Positions 1 through 9,113 of a stretch of DNA of 64,000 nucleotides are shown piece after piece; within the stretch, counting starts at the first letter, position 1, and every line of letters starts with the position of its first letter. Origin of the DNA: Ureibacillus composti (GTDB lineage Bacteria; Bacillota; Bacilli; Bacillales_A; Planococcaceae); contig JAUCEP010000002.1 in NCBI GenBank assembly GCA_030348875.1, positions 1,753,001 through 1,817,000 of the forward strand. The letters are read 5' to 3'. The notes under the pieces are model-generated. The model made no database searches, had not been told where the DNA came from, and was given only the letters and a program-made list of their open reading frames with translations. The translations under genes and the position numbers were made by a program.

Positions 1-379
1 CAAATATTGTTAGTTTTAATAACTTATTATTATCTTCGTTTTTAGGTTTTATTGTGATGGGTGTATTTTCAACTTGTAGACATAATTTGCTATTTTCATA
101 TTTTCTATTTAAATTCTTCCGATCTATTATCGAAAAACTACAAGAATCAGCAGAAGGAATGATTTCATAATAATCCTCTTCTGTTGTTTGGTGTATCTTA
201 GTCAAATCAGAGATAATAACATTTGCTTGTTGTTGAATTTGTGTCTTAGTAATCGCATTTGCTGAATAATTAACACCTTGAAAAAATATATTCCACATCA
301 ATAACCCGATAATAGAAATTAAAACAATTATTGCTAACACTTCAACTAATGTAATTCCTCTTTGATTTTTGTTTAACAT
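1..379 (-). CDS. Minor prepilin-like protein (3' end outside window)
   Basis: Reading the minus strand from an ATG at 379 gives an uninterrupted frame to the window edge, about 126 codons. The N-terminus, MLNKNQRGITLVEVLAIIVL, is a class III prepilin signal: a short basic leader, Gly at the cleavage site, Glu at mature position 5 and a long hydrophobic helix. It would be cleaved and methylated by the prepilin peptidase encoded at 10101. The start lies two bases after the stop of the upstream prepilin gene, so the two are probably cotranscribed and coupled. After the helix I recognise no domain; two Cys residues are visible in the part seen. A minor pilin or pseudopilin role is inferred from the leader and from the divergent pilus operon. 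Confidence 0.8.
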   Translation of the reverse strand, partial: MLNKNQRGITLVEVLAIIVLISIIGLLMWNIFFQGVNYSANAITKTQIQQQANVIISDLTKIHQTTEEDYYEIIPSADSCSFSIIDRKNLNRKYENSKLCLQVENTPITIKPKNEDNNKLLKLTIF

Positions 380-381
380 TT

Positions 382-885
382 TTATTCTTCCCTTATAAAG
401 ACATATCCGTATGTTTCAGTAACTTTAATTGCTTTATTCGTCAAAGCATTATTTTTAACCGAACCTTCTCTATAGATATTTATTTGAATTGGATATGCTT
501 TCGTTGGTTTAGTATCTAAATCGGCTTCCATAGTTAAGATAACTTCCACATCAAATGATGACAAAAGTGAAGGGGAAGAGGATGTTTGATCCGTAACGAT
601 TTTTATTTTGTGTGGGTTATTTGTTTTGTCTACATTAATTGCTATACCAGGCACCCGTAAGCTAGATTGTGTATTTATAAAATCATTATTATTATTTAAT
701 TCATTTTGCCAAAAACTTAACTCAGCACCTGCTAAATTAATAGCTTGCTGTTTTTCGCTGTTATGGCTATTTGTTTTCCCCATTTGCGGAAAAAAGTTTA
801 AAAATGAGATCAGGACAACTGTTAATATAACAATAGATGCAATAACCTCAATGAGAGTTACCCCTTTTTCATTTAGTGGAATCAT
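382..885 (-). CDS. Minor prepilin-like protein (PilV/GspI-like)
   Basis: This 167-residue protein begins MIPLNEKGVTLIEVIASIVI, again a prepilin leader with Gly-Val cleavage and Glu5 followed by about 20 hydrophobic residues. The remaining 130 residues have no Cys and no domain I recognise; the 'NEKGVTLIEVIASIVIL' type of N-terminus is common in PilV/GspI-like minor pilins. The ATG at 885 is preceded by a purine-rich AAAGGGGAAAAG about 12 bases upstream, a rather long spacing. It is the first gene of a leftward unit with the prepilin at 379, diverging from the main pilus operon across about 660 bases. A role as a pilus tip or priming pseudopilin is inferred. Confidence 0.82.
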   Translation of the reverse strand: MIPLNEKGVTLIEVIASIVILTVVLISFLNFFPQMGKTNSHNSEKQQAINLAGAELSFWQNELNNNNDFINTQSSLRVPGIAINVDKTNNPHKIKIVTDQTSSSPSLLSSFDVEVILTMEADLDTKPTKAYPIQINIYREGSVKNNALTNKAIKVTETYGYVFIREE

Positions 886-1545
886 TTAAATGTCTTTTCC
901 CCTTTCAAAAGTAAGAATAACGAAGTAAATCAACTTTTCTTTTTTAAATCTTCTTTTAAATAATACTAATTTATCGAAGTTATAACAGTATTAAAAGTAA
1001 ATCTTTTTTCGATATTGCAAAGATATTGTAAAATCCATAATTTACTCGTTACATTTTATGTTTCGCTATATTAATATAATTGTACGAATACATAATATTA
1101 AATTATTACGTTTGAGGACTTAATAATGGTTTTATTATACAACAAATGGTGATTTGTTGTACTAAAGTCACATAAAAAAAATTTTTTCAATTATTTTAAA
1201 AAAGTAGTGGTAAAAAAGTTATATACAGATGTAAAAAAAAGTTGTATATTATGATTAACTTATTCAACAACTTAGACTTTTGATTCTTTGAAGCTGAAGA
1301 AGAGGGAATCTTAGTACAAAAGTTTGTCACAAGTTGTGTGAATACTTTGTACTATTGTTAAGTAAAATTGTTTTAAAAAAGTAAAAGTAAATCTGGTAAT
1401 ATTTGAAAATTTTATTACAACTATTACAAATGGATATACATTTTACATGCTTTTGTGTATTCTAAGCCTATAATACATAAGTCATAGTTTGAAAGATTGA
1501 ATCATTATAGAAACTAAATACATAATTAAATCTGGGGTTGACGAG
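886..1545. other. Divergent AT-rich intergenic region between minor prepilins and pilus operon
   Basis: No gene is seen in these 660 bases. The stretch is very AT-rich and must hold promoters for both directions. A TATAAT at 1469-1474 is the best -10 candidate for the rightward operon, but no well-spaced -35 accompanies it. Two similar A-rich blocks, GTAAAAAAGTTATATA at about 1210 and GTAAAAAAAAGTTGTATA at 1231, repeat about 21 bases apart. A perfect inverted repeat lies at 1138-1161. Confidence 0.6.
1138..1161. promoter_or_regulatory. Perfect 10-bp inverted repeat (possible operator)
   Basis: TACAACAAAT and ATTTGTTGTA are perfect complements separated by GGTG. No T-run follows on either strand, so a terminator is unlikely. 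Its place between two divergent pilus transcription units suggests an operator or a leader hairpin; this is inference. Confidence 0.4.
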
Positions 1546-2868
1546 ATGAAAATAAAATTAATCGGTATAGCAGTTATATGTGTTTTCCTCGCCTATATTT
1601 GTTTACCCACAAATGAATCAAAAACCGCATACGCAGATGATGAGGGTAATGGTTCAACCATTGCTGGTGTAAATCTTGAAGGTCTAGATAAGGAAGAGAT
1701 TGAAAAAGCCTTACAAAAAGAAGTTAAAGAATGGATAAAAACTCCTATTCTCGTTTCAGATGGTGCAATTGAAATGGAAATTGATTCTAATAAACTTGAA
1801 TTTGATTTCAACTCAACAATTTCTAACTATGAGTCACAAACAGATAAACCATGGTACTTTTTCTGGAAGTCTGATCGTATTGTTCAATTACCTTTACAAG
1901 TACTACCTAACGATGAAATAAAAAACGAGATTGCTAGTGTAGGAACTTGGAATGCTGATGAAACTTATAACCAGCTTTTAGCTCAAGCTTCCTACTTAAA
2001 GGACCATAAAATAAATGCGACAGTGAATGATTCTTCATTATACGAAAATGAAAGACTAGCATTGACTATTGGAGAAATTCCTGAAGATGCAGGAGGAATT
2101 TATGAACTTTCAGAGTCTCTCAATAATTTAGTCATAAACCCAGGAGAGTCTTTTTCTTTTCTTGAACAGACTGGTGAAGCTACATCAGTTGCTAATTCTG
2201 AAGCAATTAATTTCGTTGCTTCCTTATTATATAGTGCAGTCTTACAAACGGAATACGAACTATTAGAGCGACATCCACAAAAAACGGTGCCTCCCTACTT
2301 AGAATTAGGAATGGAAGCTGCGATTGATATTTACTCAAACAAGGATTTAAAGTTTTACAATCATTCTGAATATCCGGCAAAAATTAAGACTTCAACTGAA
2401 CGGAATTCTATGAAACTAGAAATAACTTCAGATGAGAAAGTGAAAGAGGTCCTAGTTCAAGTAGTAGAAGAAATCATTCAACCGAGAATTATTGAACGAT
2501 ATTCAGATGAGCTTCCTATAGGGGCAGAAGAGTTAATTCAAGAGGGGAATTCAGGTTATCGCATTGAGGTGAACCGAACGATTTCTGAAAGCGGTAGTGC
2601 TGAAGAAGAAGTGGTGTCTCGTGACTATTATGCTCCCACGAATCGAATTGTGTTGAAATCTTCAAGACAACCAATCACAGCAGCAAGTGATAATAACGCG
2701 ACACCTAATACTACAAATGAAGCGAGTAAAACAGCCGAAAATGATGATCCAGACTTAGATATTGATTTAGATGGCGATGGTCTTCCTGATCTTGAGGCGC
2801 CCAAAGATGAAGATGAGCTACCACCTGGAAGTTATTACGATAAAGGTGGAAATTTAGTGACTCCGTAG
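1546..2868 (+). CDS. Secreted VanW-domain-like protein at head of pilus operon
   Basis: The 440-residue protein starts with a hydrophobic signal segment (about residues 4-22) ending near TAYA. Residues about 35-170 are charged and resemble the putative peptidoglycan-binding region that precedes VanW domains. About 175-300 matches the VanW pattern: NPGESFSF, a central LYSA, then ERHP...PYLELGMEAAI...LKFYNHSEYP. Residues about 310-375 look like a G5-type tail. The usual Gly-rich, Cys-containing motif before LY(N/S)A is absent; NFVASLLYSA stands in its place. The C-terminus carries DLDGDGLPD, an EF-hand or thrombospondin-3-like calcium loop. It lies 16 bases before pilB and probably belongs to the pilus operon. 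Function is unknown; an envelope-anchoring role is a guess. Confidence 0.75.
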   Translation: MKIKLIGIAVICVFLAYICLPTNESKTAYADDEGNGSTIAGVNLEGLDKEEIEKALQKEVKEWIKTPILVSDGAIEMEIDSNKLEFDFNSTISNYESQTDKPWYFFWKSDRIVQLPLQVLPNDEIKNEIASVGTWNADETYNQLLAQASYLKDHKINATVNDSSLYENERLALTIGEIPEDAGGIYELSESLNNLVINPGESFSFLEQTGEATSVANSEAINFVASLLYSAVLQTEYELLERHPQKTVPPYLELGMEAAIDIYSNKDLKFYNHSEYPAKIKTSTERNSMKLEITSDEKVKEVLVQVVEEIIQPRIIERYSDELPIGAEELIQEGNSGYRIEVNRTISESGSAEEEVVSRDYYAPTNRIVLKSSRQPITAASDNNATPNTTNEASKTAENDDPDLDIDLDGDGLPDLEAPKDEDELPPGSYYDKGGNLVTP

Positions 2869-2884
2869 AGAGGAGGTAAAAGAT

Positions 2885-4552
2885 TTGAAGGTAAAAACGC
2901 GTAAACGACTAGGGGATTTGCTTGTTGAAGCGGGAGTAATTACGAATGAACAGCTTGAATATGCGTTATCAAATAAAACGCAAGATGAAAAGCTTGGCGA
3001 TTTCCTAATTCGTGAAAATTATTTAACAGAACAACAATTAATTGAGGTTCTTGAATTCCAATTAGGCGTACCTCATATTCAACTAAATCAATATTCCATT
3101 GAGCCGGAGCTTTTACAACTAGTTCCTGCAGAGTTGGCAAAACGTGCAAGAATTATGCCAATTCGACGTGATAAAAATAAATTGTTTATTGCCATGGCAG
3201 ATCCAATGGATTATTTTGCAATTGAAGAAGTTCGAATGGCAACAGGCTGTCAAATCGAAACAAGCATCGCTGCGAAAGATGATTTATACCGTACGATAAC
3301 AAAATATTATGATTTACAAGAGTCGATGGAAGCAGCACTTTCCGACTTAGGGGTTTCATCAACAAATGAACCCCAACAAGAAATTATTGATGAAGATTCA
3401 CCAATCGTACGTCTTGTTAACCAAATCATCGCCAACGGAGTAGCTCAACATGCGAGTGATATTCACTTCGATCCACAAGAAACTGAATTCAGAGTTCGTT
3501 ACCGTGTAGATGGAATTTTAAGAACTGAGCGATCTTTACCAAAGCATATGCAAAATATGATGACAGCACGTGTCAAAATTATGGGGAACTTGAATATTAC
3601 AGAAAATCGTGTTCCGCAGGATGGGCGGATTAAAACCACAGTGAATTTTAAACCTGTAGATATTCGTCTATCAACTTTACCAACGATTTACGGTGAAAAA
3701 ATTGTTATGCGTATTCTTGATTTAAGTAATGCTGCCGGTAATATTTCGAAGCTTGGATTTTCTAAGGCAAATGAACAGCTTTTCCGAAATTTAATTTCAA
3801 AGCCTAATGGTATAGTTCTGATTACTGGACCAACTGGTTCGGGTAAATCTTCTACTTTATATGCTGCACTGACTCATTTAAATAATGAGGGTGTTAACAT
3901 TATTACAGTTGAGGATCCAGTGGAATATCAGCTAGAAGGTATTAACCAAATTCAAGTAAAAGAAGAGGTTGGCTTAACTTTCGCTGCAGGAATACGTTCA
4001 ATTTTACGTCAAGACCCGGATATCGTCATGATTGGGGAAGTTCGAGATTTAGAAACTGCTGAGATTGCCGTTCGAGCATCACTAACAGGTCACTTAGTAT
4101 TAAGTACATTACATACCAACAGCGCAGTAGAATCTATTTCAAGATTACAAGATATGGGGATTGAGCCATTCTTAATTTCCTCATCACTAAATGGTATCAT
4201 GGCACAACGGTTAGTACGCCGTGTTTGCCGTGATTGTGTAGAAACTGTTCCAGCAACAGAGCGGGAAAAAGAAATATTTAGAGCAGCTGGACTTCAGATA
4301 GAAAAAGTAAGACGAGGTCGGGGTTGTCCGGCTTGTAGCCAAACAGGATATCGCGGAAGACTAGCCATTCATGAAATCTTACCAATCGATCGCAAATTAA
4401 AAGAACTCATTTTACAACGTCAAAGTATTTCAGTCATCCGTGACCATATGAAGAGTGAAGGTTACCATTCATTACTTGAAGATGGCCTTCTAAAAGTATT
4501 AGACGGTATGACAACTACCGAAGAAGTATTGCGTGTAGCAACGTTAGATTAG
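2885..4552 (+). CDS. pilB: Type IV pilus assembly ATPase PilB
   Basis: A 555-residue GspE/PilB ATPase that powers pilus extension. The N-terminal region (about 1-140) is a MshEN-type domain beginning KRLGDLLVEAGVIT. The motor domain has Walker A GPTGSGKSS near residue 317, an Asp box, Walker B ILRQDPDIVMIGEVRD near 372-387, and a His box STLHTNSA. A zinc-binding tetracysteine (CRDC near 448, GCPAC near 480) is typical of extension ATPases and absent from PilT. The start is a TTG with AGAGGAGG about 9 bases upstream; the residues that follow align with the family start. It sits between the VanW-like gene and pilT with short spacing. Confidence 0.95.
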   Translation: MKVKTRKRLGDLLVEAGVITNEQLEYALSNKTQDEKLGDFLIRENYLTEQQLIEVLEFQLGVPHIQLNQYSIEPELLQLVPAELAKRARIMPIRRDKNKLFIAMADPMDYFAIEEVRMATGCQIETSIAAKDDLYRTITKYYDLQESMEAALSDLGVSSTNEPQQEIIDEDSPIVRLVNQIIANGVAQHASDIHFDPQETEFRVRYRVDGILRTERSLPKHMQNMMTARVKIMGNLNITENRVPQDGRIKTTVNFKPVDIRLSTLPTIYGEKIVMRILDLSNAAGNISKLGFSKANEQLFRNLISKPNGIVLITGPTGSGKSSTLYAALTHLNNEGVNIITVEDPVEYQLEGINQIQVKEEVGLTFAAGIRSILRQDPDIVMIGEVRDLETAEIAVRASLTGHLVLSTLHTNSAVESISRLQDMGIEPFLISSSLNGIMAQRLVRRVCRDCVETVPATEREKEIFRAAGLQIEKVRRGRGCPACSQTGYRGRLAIHEILPIDRKLKELILQRQSISVIRDHMKSEGYHSLLEDGLLKVLDGMTTTEEVLRVATLD

Positions 4553-4561
4553 GAAGTGATC

Positions 4562-5611
4562 ATGATGAGCGAACTTTCAATATCTTCTCTATTGCAACGA
4601 GCATTTGATGAGAAGGCATCCGATTTACACTTAACAACTGGTATACCACCTGTATATCGAATTGATGGTCAATTAAAACATTATGGGGATATAGCAGTCA
4701 CTCCAGATCTAATTCGGGTCATGATTGAAGATATCATACCTGCATATAAGGTCGAGGAGTTTAATCAGACAGGTGAAACAGATTTTAACTATTCATTAGG
4801 TGATTTATGTCGATTCCGTGTGAATGCTTATCATCAACGTAATGAAGGGGCGATTGCTGCTCGTTTGATTCCTTCGAAGATACCGACTATAGAATCTCTA
4901 AATATGCCTAAAGTATTGTTTGAGTTAGCAGATAAGCCTCAAGGACTAGTATTAGTAACAGGTCCAACCGGTTCAGGTAAATCAACAACTCTTGCAAGTA
5001 TGATTAATTATATCAACGAGACGAAATCAAAACATATTATTACGTTGGAAGATCCGATAGAGTATTTGCACTCACATAAAAAATCGATGGTTAATCAGCG
5101 TGAAATTGGAATTGATACGGAGAATTTCTCAAGTGGTTTACGGTCATCTCTTCGTCAAGACCCGGATGTCATTTTAGTTGGTGAGATGCGAGACCTTGAT
5201 ACGATTTCAACTGCAATTACGGCTGCGGAAACTGGGCATTTAGTCTTTGCCACACTGCATACATCCAGTGCGCCAACAACGATAGACCGAATTATCGATG
5301 TCTTTCCACCACATCAGCAAGGGCAAATTCGAATCCAGCTAGCTAATGTGTTACAGGGAATAATTTCTCAACGATTATTTAGGCGACGAGATTCAACAGG
5401 GCGAGTAGCGGCAACTGAAATATTAACTGCTGTTCCGGCCGTTACAAACCTGATAAGAAACGAGAAAGTGCATCAAATCCCAAGTGTGATGCAAACAAGT
5501 CGTGCCCTCGGGATGCATACTTTACAAAATTCCATTTCGGAACTTGTATCAAAAGGGATTGTGTTAATGGAGGAAGTTAAACCTTACTTGAACGTAGGTG
5601 AGTACAGTTGA
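4562..5611 (+). CDS. pilT: Type IV pilus retraction ATPase PilT
   Basis: About 349 residues, the standard PilT length. It hydrolyses ATP to depolymerise pili. Visible motifs are the N-terminal LQRAFDEKASDLHLTTG, Walker A GPTGSGKSTT, Walker B LRQDPDVILVGEMRD, and the His-box region ETGHLVFATLHTSSA. The AIRNLIRE-like C-terminal region is represented by AVTNLIRNEK. No zinc tetracysteine is present, separating it from pilB. Two ATGs (4562 and 4565) follow an AGGAAG; a GTG at 4556 overlaps that site, so I prefer an ATG start. The stop overlaps the pilC TTG start. The presence of a retraction ATPase implies retractile pili, hence possible twitching or DNA uptake. Confidence 0.95.
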   Translation: MMSELSISSLLQRAFDEKASDLHLTTGIPPVYRIDGQLKHYGDIAVTPDLIRVMIEDIIPAYKVEEFNQTGETDFNYSLGDLCRFRVNAYHQRNEGAIAARLIPSKIPTIESLNMPKVLFELADKPQGLVLVTGPTGSGKSTTLASMINYINETKSKHIITLEDPIEYLHSHKKSMVNQREIGIDTENFSSGLRSSLRQDPDVILVGEMRDLDTISTAITAAETGHLVFATLHTSSAPTTIDRIIDVFPPHQQGQIRIQLANVLQGIISQRLFRRRDSTGRVAATEILTAVPAVTNLIRNEKVHQIPSVMQTSRALGMHTLQNSISELVSKGIVLMEEVKPYLNVGEYS

Positions 5612-6813
5612 CGGTTTATAAATATGTTGGTCGTACAAAAACTGGGACGTCAAAAAAAGGAATCATTGATGCATCAAATAAAAATGCAGCCATCATCAAG
5701 TTGAGAGAGAAAGGCATCAATCCTCGACAAATTGAAGAGTCGAAAAGCATCTTGCATAAAGATCTCAATTTAGGTAGTAAGGTTAAGAATCAAGACTTTG
5801 TTATCTACTGTCGGCAATTTGCGACATTAATTCGTGCAGGTGTCTCCATTGTAGAATCGACGAACATTCTAGCTCGCCAAACAAAAAATAAGCCATTAAA
5901 AAAGGCACTTGAAGAAGTAGAAGAGGATATACGATCTGGGCTTTCCTTCTCAAATGCAACGCTCAAACATCCGAAAGTGTTCCCAGCACTATTTAGTAAT
6001 ATGATGCGGTCTGGTGAAGCGACAGGGAATATTGATGACACGTTAGAGCGGTTAGCAAATACGTTTGAAAAACAATACAACTTAAAGAAAAAAGTGCAAT
6101 CGACCTTAACATATCCAGCAATTTTGTTATTCATAACAATCATAGTCGTATTCTTTTTATTAATCTATATTGTTCCTACGTTTGTTTCAGCGTTCGAAGA
6201 TATGGATGCACAATTGCCAATGATAACGATTATTACAGTTGCAATTAGTAACTGGTTACAACGCTTTTGGTGGGTAGCAATTGGCATAGTTTTATTGGTT
6301 GTTATTGGTTTTTATTTTCTGTTTAAGAACAATAAAGAATTTAACTACACAGTTCACTACTTATTATTAAAGATGCCGATATTTGGACCTTTATTACAAA
6401 AGGCAACAATTGCACGTATGATGCGGACTTTATCGTCCTTATTTAGCAGTGCAGTACCAATTCTCCATTCACTTTTGATCGTTGAAAAAGTTGTTGGTGA
6501 TCCAGTTGTTGCAAAAGTGGTCGTTGAAGCTAGGGAAAGCCTTGAAAAGGGGAGTACACTAACAGCACCCCTTGAAAATAGTTGGCTTTTCCCACCTCTT
6601 GTAACATCTATGACATCAATTGGGGAGTCGACAGGTTCACTAGATTACATGCTAGAAAAGATTGCTGACTTTTATGAGACAGAAGTAGATCGAGCAGTGG
6701 ATACATTAAAATCGCTAATTGAACCGTTAATGATTTTATTTTTAGCAGTTGTAGTTGGATTCATAGTGGCAGCGATTATGATGCCTATGTTTAGCTTGTA
6801 TGAACAGATGTAG
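5608..6813 (+). CDS. pilC: Type IV pilus inner-membrane platform protein PilC
   Basis: A 401-residue GspF/PilC protein with two homologous cytoplasmic T2SSF domains (about 65-190 and 265-390). Each is followed by a transmembrane segment; three hydrophobic stretches lie near 168-190, 215-240 and 370-395. Motifs FCRQ-type 'VIYCRQFATLIRAGVSI' and SGEATGNID, and the second-half copies FSSAVPILHSL and GESTGSLD, are characteristic. The TTG start overlaps the pilT stop (TTGA), so translation is coupled. It is the membrane platform on which PilB and PilT act. Confidence 0.95.
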   Translation: MTVYKYVGRTKTGTSKKGIIDASNKNAAIIKLREKGINPRQIEESKSILHKDLNLGSKVKNQDFVIYCRQFATLIRAGVSIVESTNILARQTKNKPLKKALEEVEEDIRSGLSFSNATLKHPKVFPALFSNMMRSGEATGNIDDTLERLANTFEKQYNLKKKVQSTLTYPAILLFITIIVVFFLLIYIVPTFVSAFEDMDAQLPMITIITVAISNWLQRFWWVAIGIVLLVVIGFYFLFKNNKEFNYTVHYLLLKMPIFGPLLQKATIARMMRTLSSLFSSAVPILHSLLIVEKVVGDPVVAKVVVEARESLEKGSTLTAPLENSWLFPPLVTSMTSIGESTGSLDYMLEKIADFYETEVDRAVDTLKSLIEPLMILFLAVVVGFIVAAIMMPMFSLYEQM

Positions 6814-6916
6814 GAATTGGGCGTTCTGCGGGGAGGTGAACAACATGCAAACAACGTCCGTGCAAAAAACTAGTAAGTTAAAAAAAAGATATAGATATCA
6901 TATAGGAGGATTTAAC

Positions 6917-7429
6917 ATGATTAAAAACTTATTGAAAAAACGTCTTGGAAATGAAAAAGGCTTAACTTTGATTGAATTATTAGCTGTAATTGTTATCTTA
7001 GCTATTGTTGCTGCTATTGCTATTCCGGCTATTGGGAATATTATTAATAATAGTGAAATTAAAGCTGTTAAAGCAGATGCACTTAATATTCTTAATGCAT
7101 CTAATATTTATATGACAGAAAATAATGAAATTCAAACTATTACTTATACTGCACCTACTACTGCTGGTGGGACAGGGTCATATGCTTATACTAATAGCGC
7201 GGGTAATGCAATTACCCCTTCAGATTTATTTACAAATTATATAGAATCTTTAGGTGCATTTAGTGCAGTTGGATTTACAATTAGTGAAAATGCTGCAGGA
7301 CAATTGACTATAACTACTGCGGCAGATATCGTTGCCGGATCTGCAAATATTGAATTTGCAAATGCCACTATTGATGGAATTGACGCTAATGACGCAAATA
7401 CTGATGGTACATTTGTAATTGTTGATTAA
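6917..7429 (+). CDS. pilA: Major type IV pilin
   Basis: The frame is open from 6800, but the gene starts at ATG 6917, preceded by AGGAGGA at good spacing. The 170-residue prepilin has a basic leader MIKNLLKKRLGNEKG, then mature LTLIELLAVIVILAIVAAIA with Glu5 and a long N-terminal helix. The mature globular part is Ala/Thr/Asn rich and has no Cys, so the C-terminal disulfide loop typical of proteobacterial pilins is absent, as in many Gram-positive pilins. It ends in an Asp-rich stretch, DGIDANDANTDG. A strong hairpin follows at 7466-7496. Single copy after pilC and the strong ribosome site support the major subunit role. Confidence 0.9.
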   Translation: MIKNLLKKRLGNEKGLTLIELLAVIVILAIVAAIAIPAIGNIINNSEIKAVKADALNILNASNIYMTENNEIQTITYTAPTTAGGTGSYAYTNSAGNAITPSDLFTNYIESLGAFSAVGFTISENAAGQLTITTAADIVAGSANIEFANATIDGIDANDANTDGTFVIVD

Positions 7430-7465
7430 TTACTTAAAATAAATTTGATATCTAATTATCTAAAA

Positions 7466-7496
7466 GACAACTAACATGTCTCTCTTGTTAGTTGTC
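7466..7496 (+). terminator. Hairpin after pilin gene (attenuating terminator)
   Basis: GACAACTAACA and TGTTAGTTGTC form an 11-bp perfect stem with a 9-base loop. The downstream TAATTAGG is only moderately T-rich. Placed between pilA and pilM, it could lower expression of the assembly genes relative to the major pilin or stabilise the pilA mRNA 3' end. Confidence 0.6.
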
Positions 7497-7551
7497 TAAT
7501 TAGGTAATTAAAAATATGTTAGAATAAAGGTTAAAAAGGAGCCCTACACAA

Positions 7552-8529
7552 ATGTTCAACCTAAAGAAAAAAAGTCATGTATCAATAGAAATAAATGATT
7601 ATGTACTTCGTGCACTTGTGATGAAGGGCCCTGATTTTGCGCAAGCGAAAGTATTTGAAGTGCCTCTTCCTCCAAGTATTATCGAAGAAGGTGTAGTGGC
7701 TGATGATATGCAGCTGTTTGATATTTTTAAAGAGCATCAACATAATTGGGGAGGCAAACGACAAAATGTCCGTTTCTTTGTTCCTGATTCTATTATTCTG
7801 TTAAAATCTTTTGAGCATCCAACTGATGTGACTTCTGATAAGCTAAAAGAATTTGTTGAAATGGAGCTTGGCCATACGGTTCATTTGCCTTTCCAAGATC
7901 CACTGATCGATGTGTATGATCCTGAAGAAGGGGACGGGCAAGCGATGATGTTTGCTGCTGCCGCTGAAGAGGTCAATAAATTTATTCACTTATTTTTAGA
8001 TATTAAAATGGACCCAGTTGTGGCAGACATTCGGTCACTTTGTAATTTGCGTGTACTTGACCATCTAGAACTTCTCCAACCGAATAAAACTTATTTACTT
8101 GCTAATTGGTTAATTAACGAATTATCCATTTGTATTTATTCCAATGGCCAAGTTGATTTTATGCGCTATCAACCGATAAACACGGATTTAGCCTTCTGGC
8201 GAGGAAAGCAAAAAATCAACGAACAAGTAGAATTTACTTTTGATGGGGAGCCAGAAGATTATCGAATGGTCATTACCGATCAACTACTTGAACTTGATCG
8301 AATTATGAATTTCTTTAGGTTCTCTTTACATAAAGGGGAAAAGTCTGTCGATGAGATTATCGTCATGGGGGATAATCCGCTTCTTCATCAAATACATTCA
8401 CTTTTAGAGGAGAATTTAGCAGTTCCCATCAAAGTAATTGGTGATGAATTGATTCAAGAACACTTTCCTGGATTTAAAGCGAAACATGCATCGTTGTTAG
8501 GGCTTGCTTTAAAGGAGGTTGCTAAATGA
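7552..8529 (+). CDS. pilM: Pilus assembly protein PilM (actin-like ATPase fold)
   Basis: A 325-residue cytoplasmic protein with the PilM/FtsA-like pattern at the N-terminus, VSIEINDYVLRALVMKG. 'VRFFVPDSIILLKSFEHP' and a later 'SVDEIIVMGDNPLLHQI' correspond to conserved strand and phosphate-binding regions in the family. It binds the N-terminal tail of PilN in known systems. The overall sequence is divergent, typical for Gram-positive PilM. ATG is preceded by AAAAAGGAG. It overlaps pilN by four bases (ATGA). Identification rests on fold-level motifs plus position. Confidence 0.82.
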   Translation: MFNLKKKSHVSIEINDYVLRALVMKGPDFAQAKVFEVPLPPSIIEEGVVADDMQLFDIFKEHQHNWGGKRQNVRFFVPDSIILLKSFEHPTDVTSDKLKEFVEMELGHTVHLPFQDPLIDVYDPEEGDGQAMMFAAAAEEVNKFIHLFLDIKMDPVVADIRSLCNLRVLDHLELLQPNKTYLLANWLINELSICIYSNGQVDFMRYQPINTDLAFWRGKQKINEQVEFTFDGEPEDYRMVITDQLLELDRIMNFFRFSLHKGEKSVDEIIVMGDNPLLHQIHSLLEENLAVPIKVIGDELIQEHFPGFKAKHASLLGLALKEVAK

Positions 8530-9113
8530 TCCCAGATATTAATCTTATCCCGAATCTCGACAAGGATGATTCGGGTTCCAAGATCGTGTATTTAATTATA
8601 AGTATCGCAGCTTTACTCTTACTCTCTTTACTAGCTTGGCAATATTTCCAGGCTCGTGCTGATATCGTAACTTTAACGAAAGAACAAACAGCGTTACAAG
8701 CACAACGAGACGAATTGAAATCACAGCTAGATGGGATGAATTCAACAACACAGGGTTCCCTAGAACAATCCGTTGAATTCGTCGAACTTGTCTCTTATCC
8801 TGTTACACCATTAATTGATGAAATTCAATCGTTACAACCAAATCATTCGTATTTAAGAAGTTATTCTTTCAATGCTGAGAGTGTTTCGAGTACAGTAGAT
8901 TTCGAAACCCTTAACGATGTGGCAGAATATATCTCTAGTCTTACAAATAGTAGTTACTTTACAGATGTACAAGTCTCATCTGTATCAAATTTTGATTTAA
9001 GTACTGAGAACACTTCTGAAAGTGAAAAAGACTTTAATGTCATTCCTAGACAGACAGCAAATTTCACACTGGTCATAGATGAAGGATACTTAGCTACTGG
9101 AGGTGTTGAATAA
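8526..9113 (+). CDS. pilN: Pilus assembly protein PilN
   Basis: A 195-residue bitopic protein. It starts MIPDINLIPN; the INLIP tail is the conserved PilM-binding motif of PilN. A transmembrane segment follows (about residues 22-42), then a coiled-coil stretch (about 45-75, QTALQAQRDELKSQL) and a periplasm-side or extracytoplasmic alpha/beta domain. Coupled by overlapping start/stop codons to pilM upstream and the pilO-like gene downstream. It forms part of the alignment subcomplex that links the platform to the pilus. Confidence 0.88.
   Translation: MIPDINLIPNLDKDDSGSKIVYLIISIAALLLLSLLAWQYFQARADIVTLTKEQTALQAQRDELKSQLDGMNSTTQGSLEQSVEFVELVSYPVTPLIDEIQSLQPNHSYLRSYSFNAESVSSTVDFETLNDVAEYISSLTNSSYFTDVQVSSVSNFDLSTENTSESEKDFNVIPRQTANFTLVIDEGYLATGGVE

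Noticed and set aside
608-889. Plus-strand frame opposite the minor prepilin
   Set aside because: The minus strand encodes a clear prepilin; the plus frame has no ribosome site or family similarity.
6800-6916. Extended N-terminus for the major pilin
   Set aside because: The ATG at 6917 has a strong ribosome site and a proper prepilin leader; the upstream frame overlaps the pilC end and has no homology.
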